Of a stretch of 64,000 nucleotides of DNA, positions 16,098 through 25,328 are shown in pieces. The notes below the pieces were generated by a model. It ran no database searches and was not told the origin of the DNA. It worked only from the letters and a program-made list of their open reading frames with translations. Source of the DNA: Acidobacteriota bacterium (GTDB taxonomy: Bacteria > Acidobacteriota > Blastocatellia > Pyrinomonadales > Pyrinomonadaceae); NCBI GenBank assembly GCA_018269075.1, contig JAFDVJ010000022.1:27212-91211 (forward strand), given 5' to 3'. Positions within the stretch are counted from its first letter, which is position 1. Every line of letters starts with the position of its first letter. The position numbers and the translations under genes are program-made.

Positions 16098-19000
16098 ATG
16101 AATCTATCGCAACAAAAATCTGCTTTGGCGTCCGTTCTGACCGCCGTTTTGACGGTCTTTTTCTTAACGGTCGCGGCGAACGCGCAATCGGACGCGCGGC
16201 TGTCGGGGACGATCACCGACGTCAACGGCGCGGTCGTTCCGGGCGCGACCGTCACCGTCAAAAACGAAAAAACGGGCGAGGAACGAACCGTCAGCGCTCA
16301 AAAAGACGGCTCCTTCAAGGTTGCCGCGCTCAAGGCCTCGAGCTATACGGTGACGGTGAACGCCGGCAATTTCGAAAATTTCACGCAGCCGGGCGTCGAA
16401 ATACTCGTCGGCCAGGAAAAAAATCTCGCCGTCGTCCTGCAGGCGCAGGGCGTGACGGCGAAGGTCGACGTCGTTTCGAACGAAGAGCTCGCCGTCAACA
16501 CTTCGTCGGCGAGCCTCAGCGCGAACGTCAACCAGCGCGAGGTCGAGGGCCTGCCGGTCAACGGCCGCCAGCTCTCGCAGCTTTACCTGCAGGCGCCGGG
16601 CGCGGTCAACAGCGGCACCGGCACGTTCGGCGACATCCGGTTTTCGGGCCGCGCCGTCCAGCAGAACGTCGTCCGCTACGACGGCGTCGAGGGCACGGCG
16701 ATCATCGACGCGAGCCCCGGCAACCTGAACGGCGAAGTGCCGTCGCCCTTCCGGCTCCAGTCGAGCCTCGAAAACGTCCAGGAATTCCGCGTCGATTCGT
16801 CGAACTTCCCGGCCGAATACGGCACCGGCACCGGCGGCCAGATCAACGTCGTCACGAAATCGGGCGGCAACCAGTTTCACGGCTCGGTCTTCGAATATCT
16901 CCGGCGCGGCGCGCTCGACGCGCGCAACTATTTCGACAACGTAACGGCCGGCATCCCGAAAAGCAAGCTCACGCTCGACCAGTTCGGCGGCTCGCTCGGC
17001 GGCCCGATTTTGAAGAATAAACTCTTTTTCTTTGCCTCCTACGAGCAGTATCGCGGCCGTTTCGGCCTGAACTTCGTCGAGGCCGCGCCGAGTCTCAGCC
17101 TCGCGCAGGCGGGCGCGCTGATTCCGGGCACTTCGACGCCGGTCAATCCGGCCGTCCAGCCGTTTATCGCGGCGTTCCGCTCATCGAAGGCGACCGTCAT
17201 CCCGAACGCCTCGGCCGCGCCCGGCTTCGACATCCTGCAATTGCAGGACGACGAGAAGACCGACGAAAAAGCCTTCGCGCTGCGGCTCGACTACCAGCTC
17301 AACACGAACAATAAAGTCTATTTCAGATTCTTCCGCGATCAGGGCAAGGACATCGCGCCCGAAGGAATTTCCGGCCGCGTCGTGACGATCGAGGCCGTCC
17401 CGCAGAACGGCGTCCTCGGCTACCAGTCGATCCTCAACAGCAGCGGCTCGCTGATCAACGAGTTCAAGCTCGGCTACAACGGCGCACGGACGCGCATCAA
17501 CGGCTCGGCGCCGACCGTCGGCGGGCTCGATTTTTCGAACGTCATCCTGAACATCAGCGGCTCGGTCGCGAACACCGGCATCGCCGGCCAGGGCGCGTCG
17601 TCGGGCATCGCGATTCCGGGCGGGCTCGTTCGCGCCAACTCGGCGACCAACGGCCGCGGCCAGCCGTACACGCCGTATTCGATCGGCTTTATCGACAGCC
17701 TGAGCTGGATTCGCGGCAATCACACCTTCAAATTCGGCGGCGAAATCCGCTTGATCCGGCTCTACACCGACCGGCTCGGCGGGACGACCTACACGTTCTC
17801 GAACCTCGCCGCGTTTCTCGCGAACACGCCGGCGTCGGTTCAATACTTAGGCGACGTCAGCGCGCCGAGCGCGTTCAACAACGGGCTGACCGGCGAGCGG
17901 CTCGCCAAGCAGGAATACTACATCGGCTACGCGCAGGACGAATGGAAGGCGCGGCCCGGCCTGACCGTCAGCTACGGTCTGCGCTACGAGTATTACGCGC
18001 CGCTCCGCGAAGCCAACAACGGGCAGGTTCTGTTCGACATCACGACCGGCCAGCTCAAGCCGTCGAACCTCGCGCCCTATAAATCGTCGAAGACCAACTT
18101 CGGCCCGCGGATCGCGGCGACGTGGTCGCCGAACCTCGGCGGCGACGGATTTTTCGGCGGCGGCAAGACGATCCTCCGCGGCGGCTTCGGCATCTATTAC
18201 GGGCCGGGCCAGACCGAAGACCAGATCCAGCCGATCGAGAGCGACCGCATCTCGTCGACGATTTCGAGCGGCTCGCTGCTCGCCTTCCCGGCGAACATCC
18301 CGGGCATCGTCGCCAACTTCAACTCGAACCCGACGAACCGCCAGTATCAGCCACGCGCCTACGCCAACAACTACTCGATTCCCGAGCGCGTCTATCAATA
18401 CAGCTTTTCGTGGCAGCAGCAGCTTCCCTACGGAATGGTCTCGACCGTCGCCTACGTCGGCAGTCAGGGCCGCAACCTGTTTCTGCGAAGCGTCGCCAAC
18501 AAGATCCTGCCGGGCAGCACGACGATCGTGAACGGCGCGAATCTCCCGACCGGCGTCGGCGTCATCAACCGCACGAACGCCGGCGGGCAGGTCATCGGCG
18601 TCAACACGGTGCGCGAATTCGACATCATTTCCGGCACGACGCAGAACCGGCCCTACGCCGAGATCGACTATAAAACGTCGGGCGGCGACGACCGCTACAA
18701 CGCGCTTCAGCTGTCGCTGGTGCGCAGCTTTTCGAGCGGTCTGACGATGAACGCGCAGTACACGTTCGCGAAATCCGAAGGCACGACCGCCGGCTCGAAC
18801 GAGGCGCGGACCTCGGCGCAGCTCGACAACTTCGAGGCCGACCGCGGCCGCAACAACTTCGACGTCCGCCACACGTTCAACGTCTCGGCACTTTACGAGC
18901 TGCCGATCGGCAAGGGCAAAAACTTCGATCTCGGCCGCGCCGGCAATTTCCTTCTCGGCGGCTGGCAGCTCGGCGGCATCGTCAACGCGCGCTCGGGCGT

Positions 19001-19661
19001 GCCGCTCGAAGTGCTCGTCGTCCGGCCGGACGTCGTCGTTCAGTGCCGGCAGACGGGCGGCTGCCCGAACGGCGCCGGCGGCTTTTTCGCCGACGGCTTC
19101 GTCGCCAACCTGCCGAGCTTCAGCACCGCGTTTCCGGCGCTCCCGACGGGCTTCATCGCGGTCGTCAACACGCCCGGCGGCGGCGCGTCGCGCAACATCC
19201 GGCGGCCCGATCTCGTTGCGGGCGCGAACCCGTTCCTGAACAACGACCGCAACTTCATCAACCCGGCGGCCTTCGCGACGCCCGCGCCCGGCACGTTCGG
19301 CAATCTCTCGCGCAACGCGTTTTCGGGCCCGACGTTCAAACAGGTCGATCTGATTCTCGCGAAGAAATTCCGCGTCACGGAAACGATGAACTTCGAATTC
19401 CGGACGGAGATCTTCAACATCTTCAACTCGGCCAACTTCGCCAACCCGTCGGTAACGCTCAACAACGCGCTCCCCAACCTGAGCTTCAACACGACGACCG
19501 GCGTCTATTCGGCGAGCGCGTCGAACGTGCTCCAGCCCGGTCAGGCCTTCACCCAGAGCGCCGCCGGCGCGACCTTCGGGCTGCTGCGCTCGACCGTCGG
19601 CCGCACGGTCGGCCTCGGCACGAACCGCCAGATCCAGTTCGCGTTCAGATTTAATTTTTAG
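16098..19661 (+). CDS. TonB-dependent receptor with carboxypeptidase-regulatory domain (Oar-like)
   Basis: A 1187-residue outer-membrane protein. The signal peptide ends ANA-QSD. A carboxypeptidase regulatory-like beta domain (about 33-115) has LSGTITDVNGAVVPGATVTV. The plug domain follows, with VEGLPVNGRQLSQLYLQAPG and GTGTGGQINVVTKSGGNQFHG. The large beta-barrel ends in FAFRFNF, the aromatic C-terminus needed for BAM insertion. Receptors of this Oar-like build are expanded in Acidobacteriota and are thought to import large or complex substrates, or to act in attachment; the ligand is unknown. The frame stays open to a TTG at 16083, but the ATG at 16098 has GAGGAG at the right distance. Confidence 0.92.
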   Translation: MNLSQQKSALASVLTAVLTVFFLTVAANAQSDARLSGTITDVNGAVVPGATVTVKNEKTGEERTVSAQKDGSFKVAALKASSYTVTVNAGNFENFTQPGVEILVGQEKNLAVVLQAQGVTAKVDVVSNEELAVNTSSASLSANVNQREVEGLPVNGRQLSQLYLQAPGAVNSGTGTFGDIRFSGRAVQQNVVRYDGVEGTAIIDASPGNLNGEVPSPFRLQSSLENVQEFRVDSSNFPAEYGTGTGGQINVVTKSGGNQFHGSVFEYLRRGALDARNYFDNVTAGIPKSKLTLDQFGGSLGGPILKNKLFFFASYEQYRGRFGLNFVEAAPSLSLAQAGALIPGTSTPVNPAVQPFIAAFRSSKATVIPNASAAPGFDILQLQDDEKTDEKAFALRLDYQLNTNNKVYFRFFRDQGKDIAPEGISGRVVTIEAVPQNGVLGYQSILNSSGSLINEFKLGYNGARTRINGSAPTVGGLDFSNVILNISGSVANTGIAGQGASSGIAIPGGLVRANSATNGRGQPYTPYSIGFIDSLSWIRGNHTFKFGGEIRLIRLYTDRLGGTTYTFSNLAAFLANTPASVQYLGDVSAPSAFNNGLTGERLAKQEYYIGYAQDEWKARPGLTVSYGLRYEYYAPLREANNGQVLFDITTGQLKPSNLAPYKSSKTNFGPRIAATWSPNLGGDGFFGGGKTILRGGFGIYYGPGQTEDQIQPIESDRISSTISSGSLLAFPANIPGIVANFNSNPTNRQYQPRAYANNYSIPERVYQYSFSWQQQLPYGMVSTVAYVGSQGRNLFLRSVANKILPGSTTIVNGANLPTGVGVINRTNAGGQVIGVNTVREFDIISGTTQNRPYAEIDYKTSGGDDRYNALQLSLVRSFSSGLTMNAQYTFAKSEGTTAGSNEARTSAQLDNFEADRGRNNFDVRHTFNVSALYELPIGKGKNFDLGRAGNFLLGGWQLGGIVNARSGVPLEVLVVRPDVVVQCRQTGGCPNGAGGFFADGFVANLPSFSTAFPALPTGFIAVVNTPGGGASRNIRRPDLVAGANPFLNNDRNFINPAAFATPAPGTFGNLSRNAFSGPTFKQVDLILAKKFRVTETMNFEFRTEIFNIFNSANFANPSVTLNNALPNLSFNTTTGVYSASASNVLQPGQAFTQSAAGATFGLLRSTVGRTVGLGTNRQIQFAFRFNF

Positions 19662-19680
19662 GATACACGGTTAAACGAAA

Positions 19681-19720
19681 AAAAAGGGACGGGCTCCGGT
19701 TTCGGGGCCCGTCCCTTTTT
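19681..19720 (+). terminator. Rho-independent terminator of the TonB receptor gene
   Basis: AAAAAGGGACGGGC (19681-19694) pairs perfectly with GCCCGTCCCTTTTT (19707-19720), ending in five T residues. Confidence 0.9.
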
Positions 19721-19793
19721 CAGGCAAGTTGCCCGAAATCCGGTTTTAACCGATAATTCTTTTGAAATAAGCAGTTTGAAAGCGACTGTGCTT

Positions 19794-20309
19794 ATGAAAA
19801 GATTTAACCTCCTGACATTGATGATCTGGGGATTCGGGCTGTTGGTGCTGCTCTCGTTTATCGGTTCGGCGCTGATAACGATTTTTTTCGGCCTGCTGCC
19901 GGGAACCGCCGAACAGGAGGCGCCGCCCCAAAGCATCGTGTTCGGATTCGCCGGTCTGCTGGTTCTGCTCGGCGCCGGGAGTGCGGCGGTTTCGGGCCTG
20001 ATCGGAGGGCTCGTTCATAAATACGTCGGGCAGGCGGAGAAGGAAGCGCGAATTTTCAAACAATTCGCCGTCCCGGCGACGGCCGTCATCGTGTCTTACA
20101 AGGATGCCGGCTCGACTTACAACGATATGCCGCAGGTCGAGATGAGCCTGCGGGTCGAACGCGACGGACATCCGGCATACACGGTCGATCTCACGACCGC
20201 GGTCAGCGTCGTTTACGTCGGCCGTTTAACCCCGAACGGGAAACTGCCCGTGCTGGTCGATTCGCGCGATCCGCTCAATCTGCGAATCGATTGGGAAAAG
20301 CCTTTATAA
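19794..20309 (+). CDS. Membrane protein with C-terminal soluble domain, 171 aa
   Basis: Two hydrophobic helices (about 8-35 and 50-78) precede a soluble domain (about 95-171). That domain reads ATAVIVSYKDAGSTYNDMPQ, then MSLRVERDGHPAYTVDLTTAVS and LPVLVDSRDPLNLRIDW, a pattern seen in membrane proteins with DUF3592-like modules (a beta domain ending in D-x-x-D/N-P). The function of such proteins is unknown. A TTG lies upstream in frame, but the ATG at 19794 (MKRFNLLTL) is the natural start; the ribosome-binding site is weak. Confidence 0.65.
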   Translation: MKRFNLLTLMIWGFGLLVLLSFIGSALITIFFGLLPGTAEQEAPPQSIVFGFAGLLVLLGAGSAAVSGLIGGLVHKYVGQAEKEARIFKQFAVPATAVIVSYKDAGSTYNDMPQVEMSLRVERDGHPAYTVDLTTAVSVVYVGRLTPNGKLPVLVDSRDPLNLRIDWEKPL

Positions 20310-20443
20310 AAACCGAAATACAGGCATTTTTTCGAAAAGATATTCGAATTTGTAATTTGGATTTAACGCTTCCGTAATATCTTCCGGCTATTCTTTACCA
20401 AAAGCCGAACTTATAATTATTAATTGAAAGGAGAAAAGATGTT

Positions 20444-20668
20444 ATGGCATCCACATCCGAGATTACTATATCGCTGAACCGTCGATTGAATCCGGCCGAT
20501 GAAAAGGCCGTTTCGTTTCTAATGTCGCAATGGCTCGTTTATGACGTCAAGATCAGCCGTCATCGGCAATCCGCCGAGATCAGGCTCTACCACACGGCCG
20601 GCGCGACCCCCGAATTAGTGAAAGAACTGGCCGAGCTTTTCCCCGGCGAAAATATGACCGAAAACTAG
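20444..20668 (+). CDS. Hypothetical protein, 74 aa
   Basis: A small soluble protein with an excellent AAAGGAG site before the ATG. The pattern alternates beta strands and helix (TSEITISLNRRLNPADEKAVS, KISRHRQSAEIRLYHT, PELVKELAELFPGE), suggesting a compact alpha/beta fold. No family recognised and no export signal. Native codon use and the good ribosome-binding site support a real gene. Its stop codon touches the following CCGAAATC-type repeat. Confidence 0.65.
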   Translation: MASTSEITISLNRRLNPADEKAVSFLMSQWLVYDVKISRHRQSAEIRLYHTAGATPELVKELAELFPGENMTEN

Positions 20669-20799
20669 GGCGATTTCGGATTTCGGATTTCGGATTGGTT
20701 TCGAGTCGGAAGCGATCGTTGAAATCGAAAGATTCGAATTCCGAGCAATCCGAAATCCGAAATCCGAAATCCGAAATCGGCGTAATCCGAAATCCGAAA
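20669..20799. repeat. CCGAAATC inverted tandem-repeat cluster
   Basis: Three GATTTCGG units, a core of about 55 bp, then inverted CCGAAATC units in two runs (20751-20779 and 20786-20799). It fills the whole gap between two convergent genes. Confidence 0.85.
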
Positions 20800-21237
20800 T
20801 CATTTGACGACCAGCACCGAACAGGAGGCGTGGTGGACGATCGAGTCGGAGATCGAGCCGATCGTCAGGCGGCCCCAAAAACCGCGGCCGTGCGAGCCGA
20901 CGACGATCACGTCCGCCGGCCATTCTTTGGCCGTGTCGAGAACGATCTGATCCGGCGCGCCGCTTTTGACGAGCGTTTCGACCTTCGTGACGGCCGGCAC
21001 GCGTTCTTTGAGCAGCGCGACGGCCGCCGCCGCGATCGCTTCCGAATCGACGCGTTCCTTGTTTTCGAGCTGTTCGGAATATTCGAGCGACTGCGGAAAA
21101 GCGTCGATCGGCACGACCGGCGGATAAACGCAGACGACCCTGATTTCCGAGTCGGCGGTCAACTCGAAAACCCGGCAGGTTTTTTCGATGGCGGCGCGGC
21201 TGAATTCCGAGCCGTCGGTGGCGATTAAAACTTTCAT
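20800..21237 (-). CDS. Universal stress protein (UspA family)
   Basis: A 145-residue single-domain Usp. It opens with MKVLIATDGSEFSRAAIE, where the Asp contacts adenine in ATP-binding members. The C-terminal nucleotide motif is GSHGRGFWGRLTIGSIS (G-x2-G-x9-G-S/T), so it belongs to the ATP-binding branch. Usp proteins act in the cytoplasm under starvation or redox stress. The next repeat lies only a few bases upstream of its start. There are no stress-regulator neighbours. Confidence 0.92.
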   Translation of the reverse strand: MKVLIATDGSEFSRAAIEKTCRVFELTADSEIRVVCVYPPVVPIDAFPQSLEYSEQLENKERVDSEAIAAAAVALLKERVPAVTKVETLVKSGAPDQIVLDTAKEWPADVIVVGSHGRGFWGRLTIGSISDSIVHHASCSVLVVK

Positions 21238-21240
21238 AAT

Positions 21241-21335
21241 TTTTAAGTTTAGGAAGTTCGGGAAGTTTGGGAAGTGTTGGAAGTAAAGGCTTTTCTTCCT
21301 GAACTTCCTAAACTTCCCAAACTTCCCGAACTCTT
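21241..21335. repeat. GAAGTTTGG inverted tandem repeat
   Basis: Units AAGTTCGGGAAGTTTGGGAAG (about 11 bp period) are followed after a 25-bp core by inverted CTTCCTAAACTTCCC units. The rest of the gap up to 21464 holds unique sequence without a gene. The same family occurs at 25020-25062 and 56243-56336. Confidence 0.82.
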
Positions 21336-21464
21336 ACTCCGTCTGCATCATAAACGAATCGCCGCACCGCGCGCAATCGGCTTTCGTCCCCGATTTAACA
21401 ATTTGTTAACCGGACGGCCTGCTGATTTGCCTCTTCAGACTCAAGGCTTGAACTCAGGTCCTCT

Positions 21465-22241
21465 TCAATTACTCGACCTGTCGAGCAGCCGCGGCGGTTT
21501 GGCGCTCTTGATCTGCTCGATATAGTCCTTGAGCCGCTCGTTCATTCCGGCCTCGCCGTTTTTGAGGTCTTCGGCCGACGCGCCCTCTTGCTGATACTTC
21601 GTTTCGAGCGCCTTCTGCATATCTTCGAGCGCACCCTTGTCGTCGCCCGTGAAATGCTTCATCGCGCCCGAGATGTAAAGCAGTTCCTTCTGTGCGATTT
21701 TGGCCTTCGGGTCCTTGAGGAATTTGGCGAGCATTTCGAGCGATTTCTTCCGGGCCGCGAGCGCGGTCTCGGTCTTTCCCTCGCGCGCGTAGTGATAGCC
21801 TTCGAGCCGGTAGAAACGTTCCCACCAGTATTCATCCTTGTCGAGCACCGCGTAAACCTTCACCATAATTTCGAGCCGCTCGGTGACCGGCAGCTCCTGA
21901 TAATCCTTGAAGCTTTTCGAGACCTTGACGTCGGCGAGCGCCTTTTTCAAATCGGCGATCTTTTCCTTCGGGATCTTGTCGAAATCCCACATAAAGGTCG
22001 TCAGATGACATTTTTTGCAGGTGTAAAAAGTCGGGCTGTCGGTCACCGGCCAGAACAGCCATTGATATTTCGAAGGCCACCAGTAAATATAAGTGCCGTA
22101 GCTGCCGACGACCATAAAAGTATTTTTTTCCTGATCGATCGGGCAGGTAAAGTCCTGCGGAAACCAGGTCGTCGCGAAAACCCCTTGAAATAATGCGAAA
22201 ACGAGCGCGAGCGTCGCCGCGCCGCGATAGAGTCTTTTCAT
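21465..22241 (-). CDS. Exported Cys-rich protein resembling DUF2225, 258 aa
   Basis: The ATG at 22241 has AAAGGAG eight bases upstream and starts a signal peptide (LALVFALFQGVFA). The mature N-terminus has CPID and then YTCKKCHLTTFMWDFDKIP, a Cys arrangement like the zinc-ribbon region of DUF2225 proteins. The rest is helical and tetratricopeptide-like (YYWWERFYRLEGYHYAREGK-type pattern, then AKIAQKELLYISGAMKHFTG and DDKGALEDMQKALE). DUF2225 proteins are usually cytoplasmic, so the signal peptide is unusual. It lies downstream of the M1-like gene, separated from it by a terminator. Family assignment moderate. Confidence 0.65.
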   Translation of the reverse strand: MKRLYRGAATLALVFALFQGVFATTWFPQDFTCPIDQEKNTFMVVGSYGTYIYWWPSKYQWLFWPVTDSPTFYTCKKCHLTTFMWDFDKIPKEKIADLKKALADVKVSKSFKDYQELPVTERLEIMVKVYAVLDKDEYWWERFYRLEGYHYAREGKTETALAARKKSLEMLAKFLKDPKAKIAQKELLYISGAMKHFTGDDKGALEDMQKALETKYQQEGASAEDLKNGEAGMNERLKDYIEQIKSAKPPRLLDRSSN

Positions 22242-22308
22242 ATCGTTTGTCTCCTTTGGAACTTTGATCTTTGAAATCAAAGCTCGAAGCTGAAAATTGC
22301 GGGGTGAA

Positions 22309-22341
22309 ATAAAAAAGGCGGAACGTTGGTCGCGTTCCGCC
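22309..22341 (-). terminator. Rho-independent terminator of the M1-like gene
   Basis: On the minus strand GGCGGAACG, a 7-nt loop and CGTTCCGCC are followed by TTTTTTATTT. It sits between the M1-like gene and the DUF2225-like gene, so the latter should have its own promoter. Confidence 0.85.
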
Positions 22342-22354
22342 GTCCGTTTTCAAT

Positions 22355-24499
22355 TTATTTATTGACCTGCGCCGTCGTGCTCGGCTTTTCCTTCGGGTCG
22401 TAGGGCGTCGCCTGATATTTCTGAACGGCGTCCTGCGCGTTGTCGTAGTTGTCGCCGAGCGCGGCCGCCTTGCCGTAGGCGTCCATCGCGCGGTTGCGGT
22501 CGCCCTTCGCGTCGTAGGCGTTGCCCATCTTGATCAGCGACCAGACGTAGAGCCACGCCGGCCGCGCCGAGCCCTGCGCGCCGAGGTCGCGCGTCGCCTT
22601 GAAATTGTCGATCGCGAGATCGTAATTCCGCTGCTGGAGGAAGAGCAAACCGAGATGATAGTAGATCCACGCGTTCGAGCGGTCCAATTTCAAGGCCGCC
22701 TCGAACTGCTGCTGCGCCTCGACGTAATTGCCTTCCTTGAACTGTTCGATGCCGCGCCGCGCGATCGACGAGACGCGCAGATCGTCGGAGATCCGCAGGA
22801 TCTTGTAGTTCGGGTCGATGATCACCTCGATCGGCTTGCCGTCCGATTCGATGTTGAAATCGGCGCTCGTCTCCTCGATGTTGACGGTCGTCGTCTTGAG
22901 GCCGTCGCCGCCCTCGGAGCGGAGCTGGATTTCGAGCGGCAGCCGGAGATTATCGTAATTCTGGCGAACCGTGCCGCGCGTGATGAACTTGCCGGCGCGC
23001 GTCCGGATGATCAGGTAGTCGGCCTTGAATTCCGGCACGCCCGTGCCCTCGACCCAGCGCGCGAAGAAATACCGCATCGGCTGGCCGGCGACCTCGCTCG
23101 AGAGCTTTTCGAAATCGTCGATCGACGCCGCTTTGCCGCGGTAGCGGTCGATGAACGTCCGCAGCAGCTGATCGAATTTCTGTTCGCCGAGCGTGTCGCG
23201 CAGGAGCTTGTAAACCATCGCGCCCTTGGCGAACATAATATATTGATAAGCGGTCGACTGGTCGTCGAGATTCGACGGGGCGCGGACGAGCGACGCCGTC
23301 TGTTCAAAGGTCAGCGCCTTTTCCAAAAGCTCGCGCCGCAGATTGTCGAGCTTCGCGCCCGACATCGTGCTCTCGCGCAGCGTGAACGCGCTGAATTCGG
23401 CCAGTCCCTGCGAGAGCCACGCGTCGTCGAACGATTTGAGCCCGACCGTCAGGCCCCACCATTGATAGGCGGCCTCGCGCTGGAGCCGTTCGTCGACCGT
23501 GTCGCGCGATTCGTCGAACAGCCGGCTCGCCATAAACATCATTCCCTGCGTCGTGTAATATTCGAGACTGTCGTCGTCGATCTGCGCGACGATCAGCTTT
23601 TTGCCGGCCGCCGGCACGCCGTATTTCCTGGTGTAGAAATCGAGCGCGCGGCCGAGCGTTTCGCCGTACTGCGCGACGAGCTTTTCGTTGGCGGCCTTCG
23701 TGTAGAACTGGATCTCGTAATCGCCGAACCGGAGCGATTTGGTCGTGTAGCGGTCGTAGGCGAAATTGCCGATGAGTGCCGGTTTGTTCTGGACGAAATG
23801 ATATTTCCCGCCCGCGCTCGTGACCGGCAGATCGCTGTAGCCGGCGAGCGTGTAGCCGGCCGGCACCGAAACGGTAATGTCCGAGGTCGCGCGGTCGGCG
23901 GCGTAGTCGTGAAACGGGAACCAGCGCGCGGCGTACATCAGATAGCCGTTGTTCGCGCCGACGTAGGCGAGCCGTTTCGTGAGCAGCGGGCCGCCTTCGG
24001 CCGAAACGAGCACGCCGCTGTATTTGAAGCGCAGCGTGACCTGAGTGCCGGCCGCGACCGTTTCGCCGAGATCGACCTTGACGCTCGGGCCGAGATCGGA
24101 AACGCCGACGCGGTCCTGCACGAACGTCACCTGCGACGGCGTCGGTTTCGGCGTCGGCACGACGGGTTTCGGCGTCGGTTTGACCGTCGGCTTGACCGGC
24201 GTCGTCGGCGCGGGCGTCGACATCGCGACCGGCGCGCCGACGCGCGTCACGCTTTCGACGTTGAGCGAGCCGTTGAGCTCGAAGGCGACGTTGCGCGTTT
24301 CCGAAGCCGGCGCAAACGTCACGTCGACGGTCGCCGTCAGCTTGTTTTCGTTCGGCGACAGCTGGACGTCCATCCGGTAATCGGAGATGTCGTAAACGGT
24401 CCGCTGCACCTGCTGCTGCTGCGCGACGACCGCGCCGACGAGCAGCAGTCCGGCCGCGGCGCCCAACACTCGAAAAACATTCTCTTTCAGATTTTTCAT
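22355..24499 (-). CDS. M1 aminopeptidase-fold protein with lost zinc site and TPR tail
   Basis: A 714-residue exported protein. A signal peptide (about 1-26) leads to an N-terminal beta domain interrupted by a Pro/Lys/Thr linker (about 96-121, TPKPVVPTPKPTP). The M1 catalytic fold is clear, with QREAAYQWWGL and AWLSQGLAEFSAF aligning to HELAHQWWG and WLNEGFAEY. All three zinc ligands are replaced: Arg341 and Tyr345 for the HExxH histidines, and Gln364 for the Glu that lies 19 positions after the second His. It therefore looks like a pseudo-peptidase. The C-terminus (about 590-700) holds TPR repeats (AQQQFEAALKLDRSNAWIYY). Start ATG 24499 chosen over an upstream TTG. Confidence 0.85.
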   Translation of the reverse strand: MKNLKENVFRVLGAAAGLLLVGAVVAQQQQVQRTVYDISDYRMDVQLSPNENKLTATVDVTFAPASETRNVAFELNGSLNVESVTRVGAPVAMSTPAPTTPVKPTVKPTPKPVVPTPKPTPSQVTFVQDRVGVSDLGPSVKVDLGETVAAGTQVTLRFKYSGVLVSAEGGPLLTKRLAYVGANNGYLMYAARWFPFHDYAADRATSDITVSVPAGYTLAGYSDLPVTSAGGKYHFVQNKPALIGNFAYDRYTTKSLRFGDYEIQFYTKAANEKLVAQYGETLGRALDFYTRKYGVPAAGKKLIVAQIDDDSLEYYTTQGMMFMASRLFDESRDTVDERLQREAAYQWWGLTVGLKSFDDAWLSQGLAEFSAFTLRESTMSGAKLDNLRRELLEKALTFEQTASLVRAPSNLDDQSTAYQYIMFAKGAMVYKLLRDTLGEQKFDQLLRTFIDRYRGKAASIDDFEKLSSEVAGQPMRYFFARWVEGTGVPEFKADYLIIRTRAGKFITRGTVRQNYDNLRLPLEIQLRSEGGDGLKTTTVNIEETSADFNIESDGKPIEVIIDPNYKILRISDDLRVSSIARRGIEQFKEGNYVEAQQQFEAALKLDRSNAWIYYHLGLLFLQQRNYDLAIDNFKATRDLGAQGSARPAWLYVWSLIKMGNAYDAKGDRNRAMDAYGKAAALGDNYDNAQDAVQKYQATPYDPKEKPSTTAQVNK

Positions 24500-24588
24500 T
24501 AATTTACCGTAACTTATCAGATTCAACTAAACGATTGTGCTTTTTTTGATGTCGCAAAACTTCAATTCGTTTGCCCGCCGCGAAATAT

Positions 24589-24882
24589 TCAATCGTCCGT
24601 AAAATCCACCGATATGACCTTTTCGGCGATCTGCCGGCCGAAGGCGGCCGCTTCCTGATGCACCGGATGATCGGTGTAAAAATCGAGCGCCGCGCGGTCC
24701 GGATAGGTCGCGACGAGTCCGGTGTCGAACGAGCGTTCGAGATGTAAGACGTCGCGCCCGACCGAAAAGCTCAGAATATTCGGGATCACGCCGGGCAGCG
24801 CGCGCAGTTTTTCGACGTGCGCGGCCTTTTCCGCGTCCGTCGCTTCCGCCTTGTATTTCCAGCAAACGATATGTGTCAGCAT
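24589..24882 (-). CDS. Dabb family (stress-responsive A/B barrel) protein
   Basis: A 97-residue dimeric ferredoxin-like barrel protein. It begins MLTHIVCWKYK and has the Dabb features: a His near the N-terminus, VGRDVLHLERSFDTGLVATY in the central strand and FYTDHPVHQE before the last helix. Known members bind hydrophobic ligands or have small catalytic roles (for example olivetolic acid cyclase); here the ligand is unknown. Cytoplasmic. It is probably cotranscribed with the M1-like gene 90 bp downstream. Confidence 0.85.
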   Translation of the reverse strand: MLTHIVCWKYKAEATDAEKAAHVEKLRALPGVIPNILSFSVGRDVLHLERSFDTGLVATYPDRAALDFYTDHPVHQEAAAFGRQIAEKVISVDFTDD

Positions 24883-25328
24883 AGTAAATCGATTTCGGAT
24901 TTCGGATTTCGGATTTCGGATTGCTCGAAAGCAGCCTGCTCCGGTTGTCCGGAACGGTTAAAGATTCGAGAAAGAAATTTTAATGCTCGATCAATCTTGC
25001 AAAACGGGATTAGCTGTCTTCTTCCCGAACTTCCTAAATTTCCTGAACCTCCTGAACTATAAATTATAAGAGAAACTCGGACTTAATTCCTAAAGCCGGC
25101 GCTTTTTTCGTGAAATTCCTGTCATAAATCCGGCGTGCGCGGGGTTTTCTCTGCGAAGATGCGGTCTTTGGTCTTTGGTCTTTGAGCTTTGTTCGATGAA
25201 CTCGCCGGTTTGCGGTCGCATTCAGCAGCTTTTCGCGTAAGCATCAAAGACCGAAGATCGAAGATCAAAGACCAAAGATCAAAGACCGAAGCCCCAAGAC
25301 CAAAAACCAAATTTTACCGATTACGAAA
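24883..25328. repeat. Gene-free region with three repeat families
   Basis: In order: GATTTCGG tandem units (24890-24920) without an inverted partner nearby; inverted CTTCCTGAAC units of the GAAGTTTGG family (25020-25062); and a large cluster of the CTTTGGTC/GATCAAAGACC family (25156-25310) with tandem runs in inverted order around a core of about 60 bp. The last run ends shortly before the DUF4932 gene. I see no promoter that I would defend. Confidence 0.75.
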
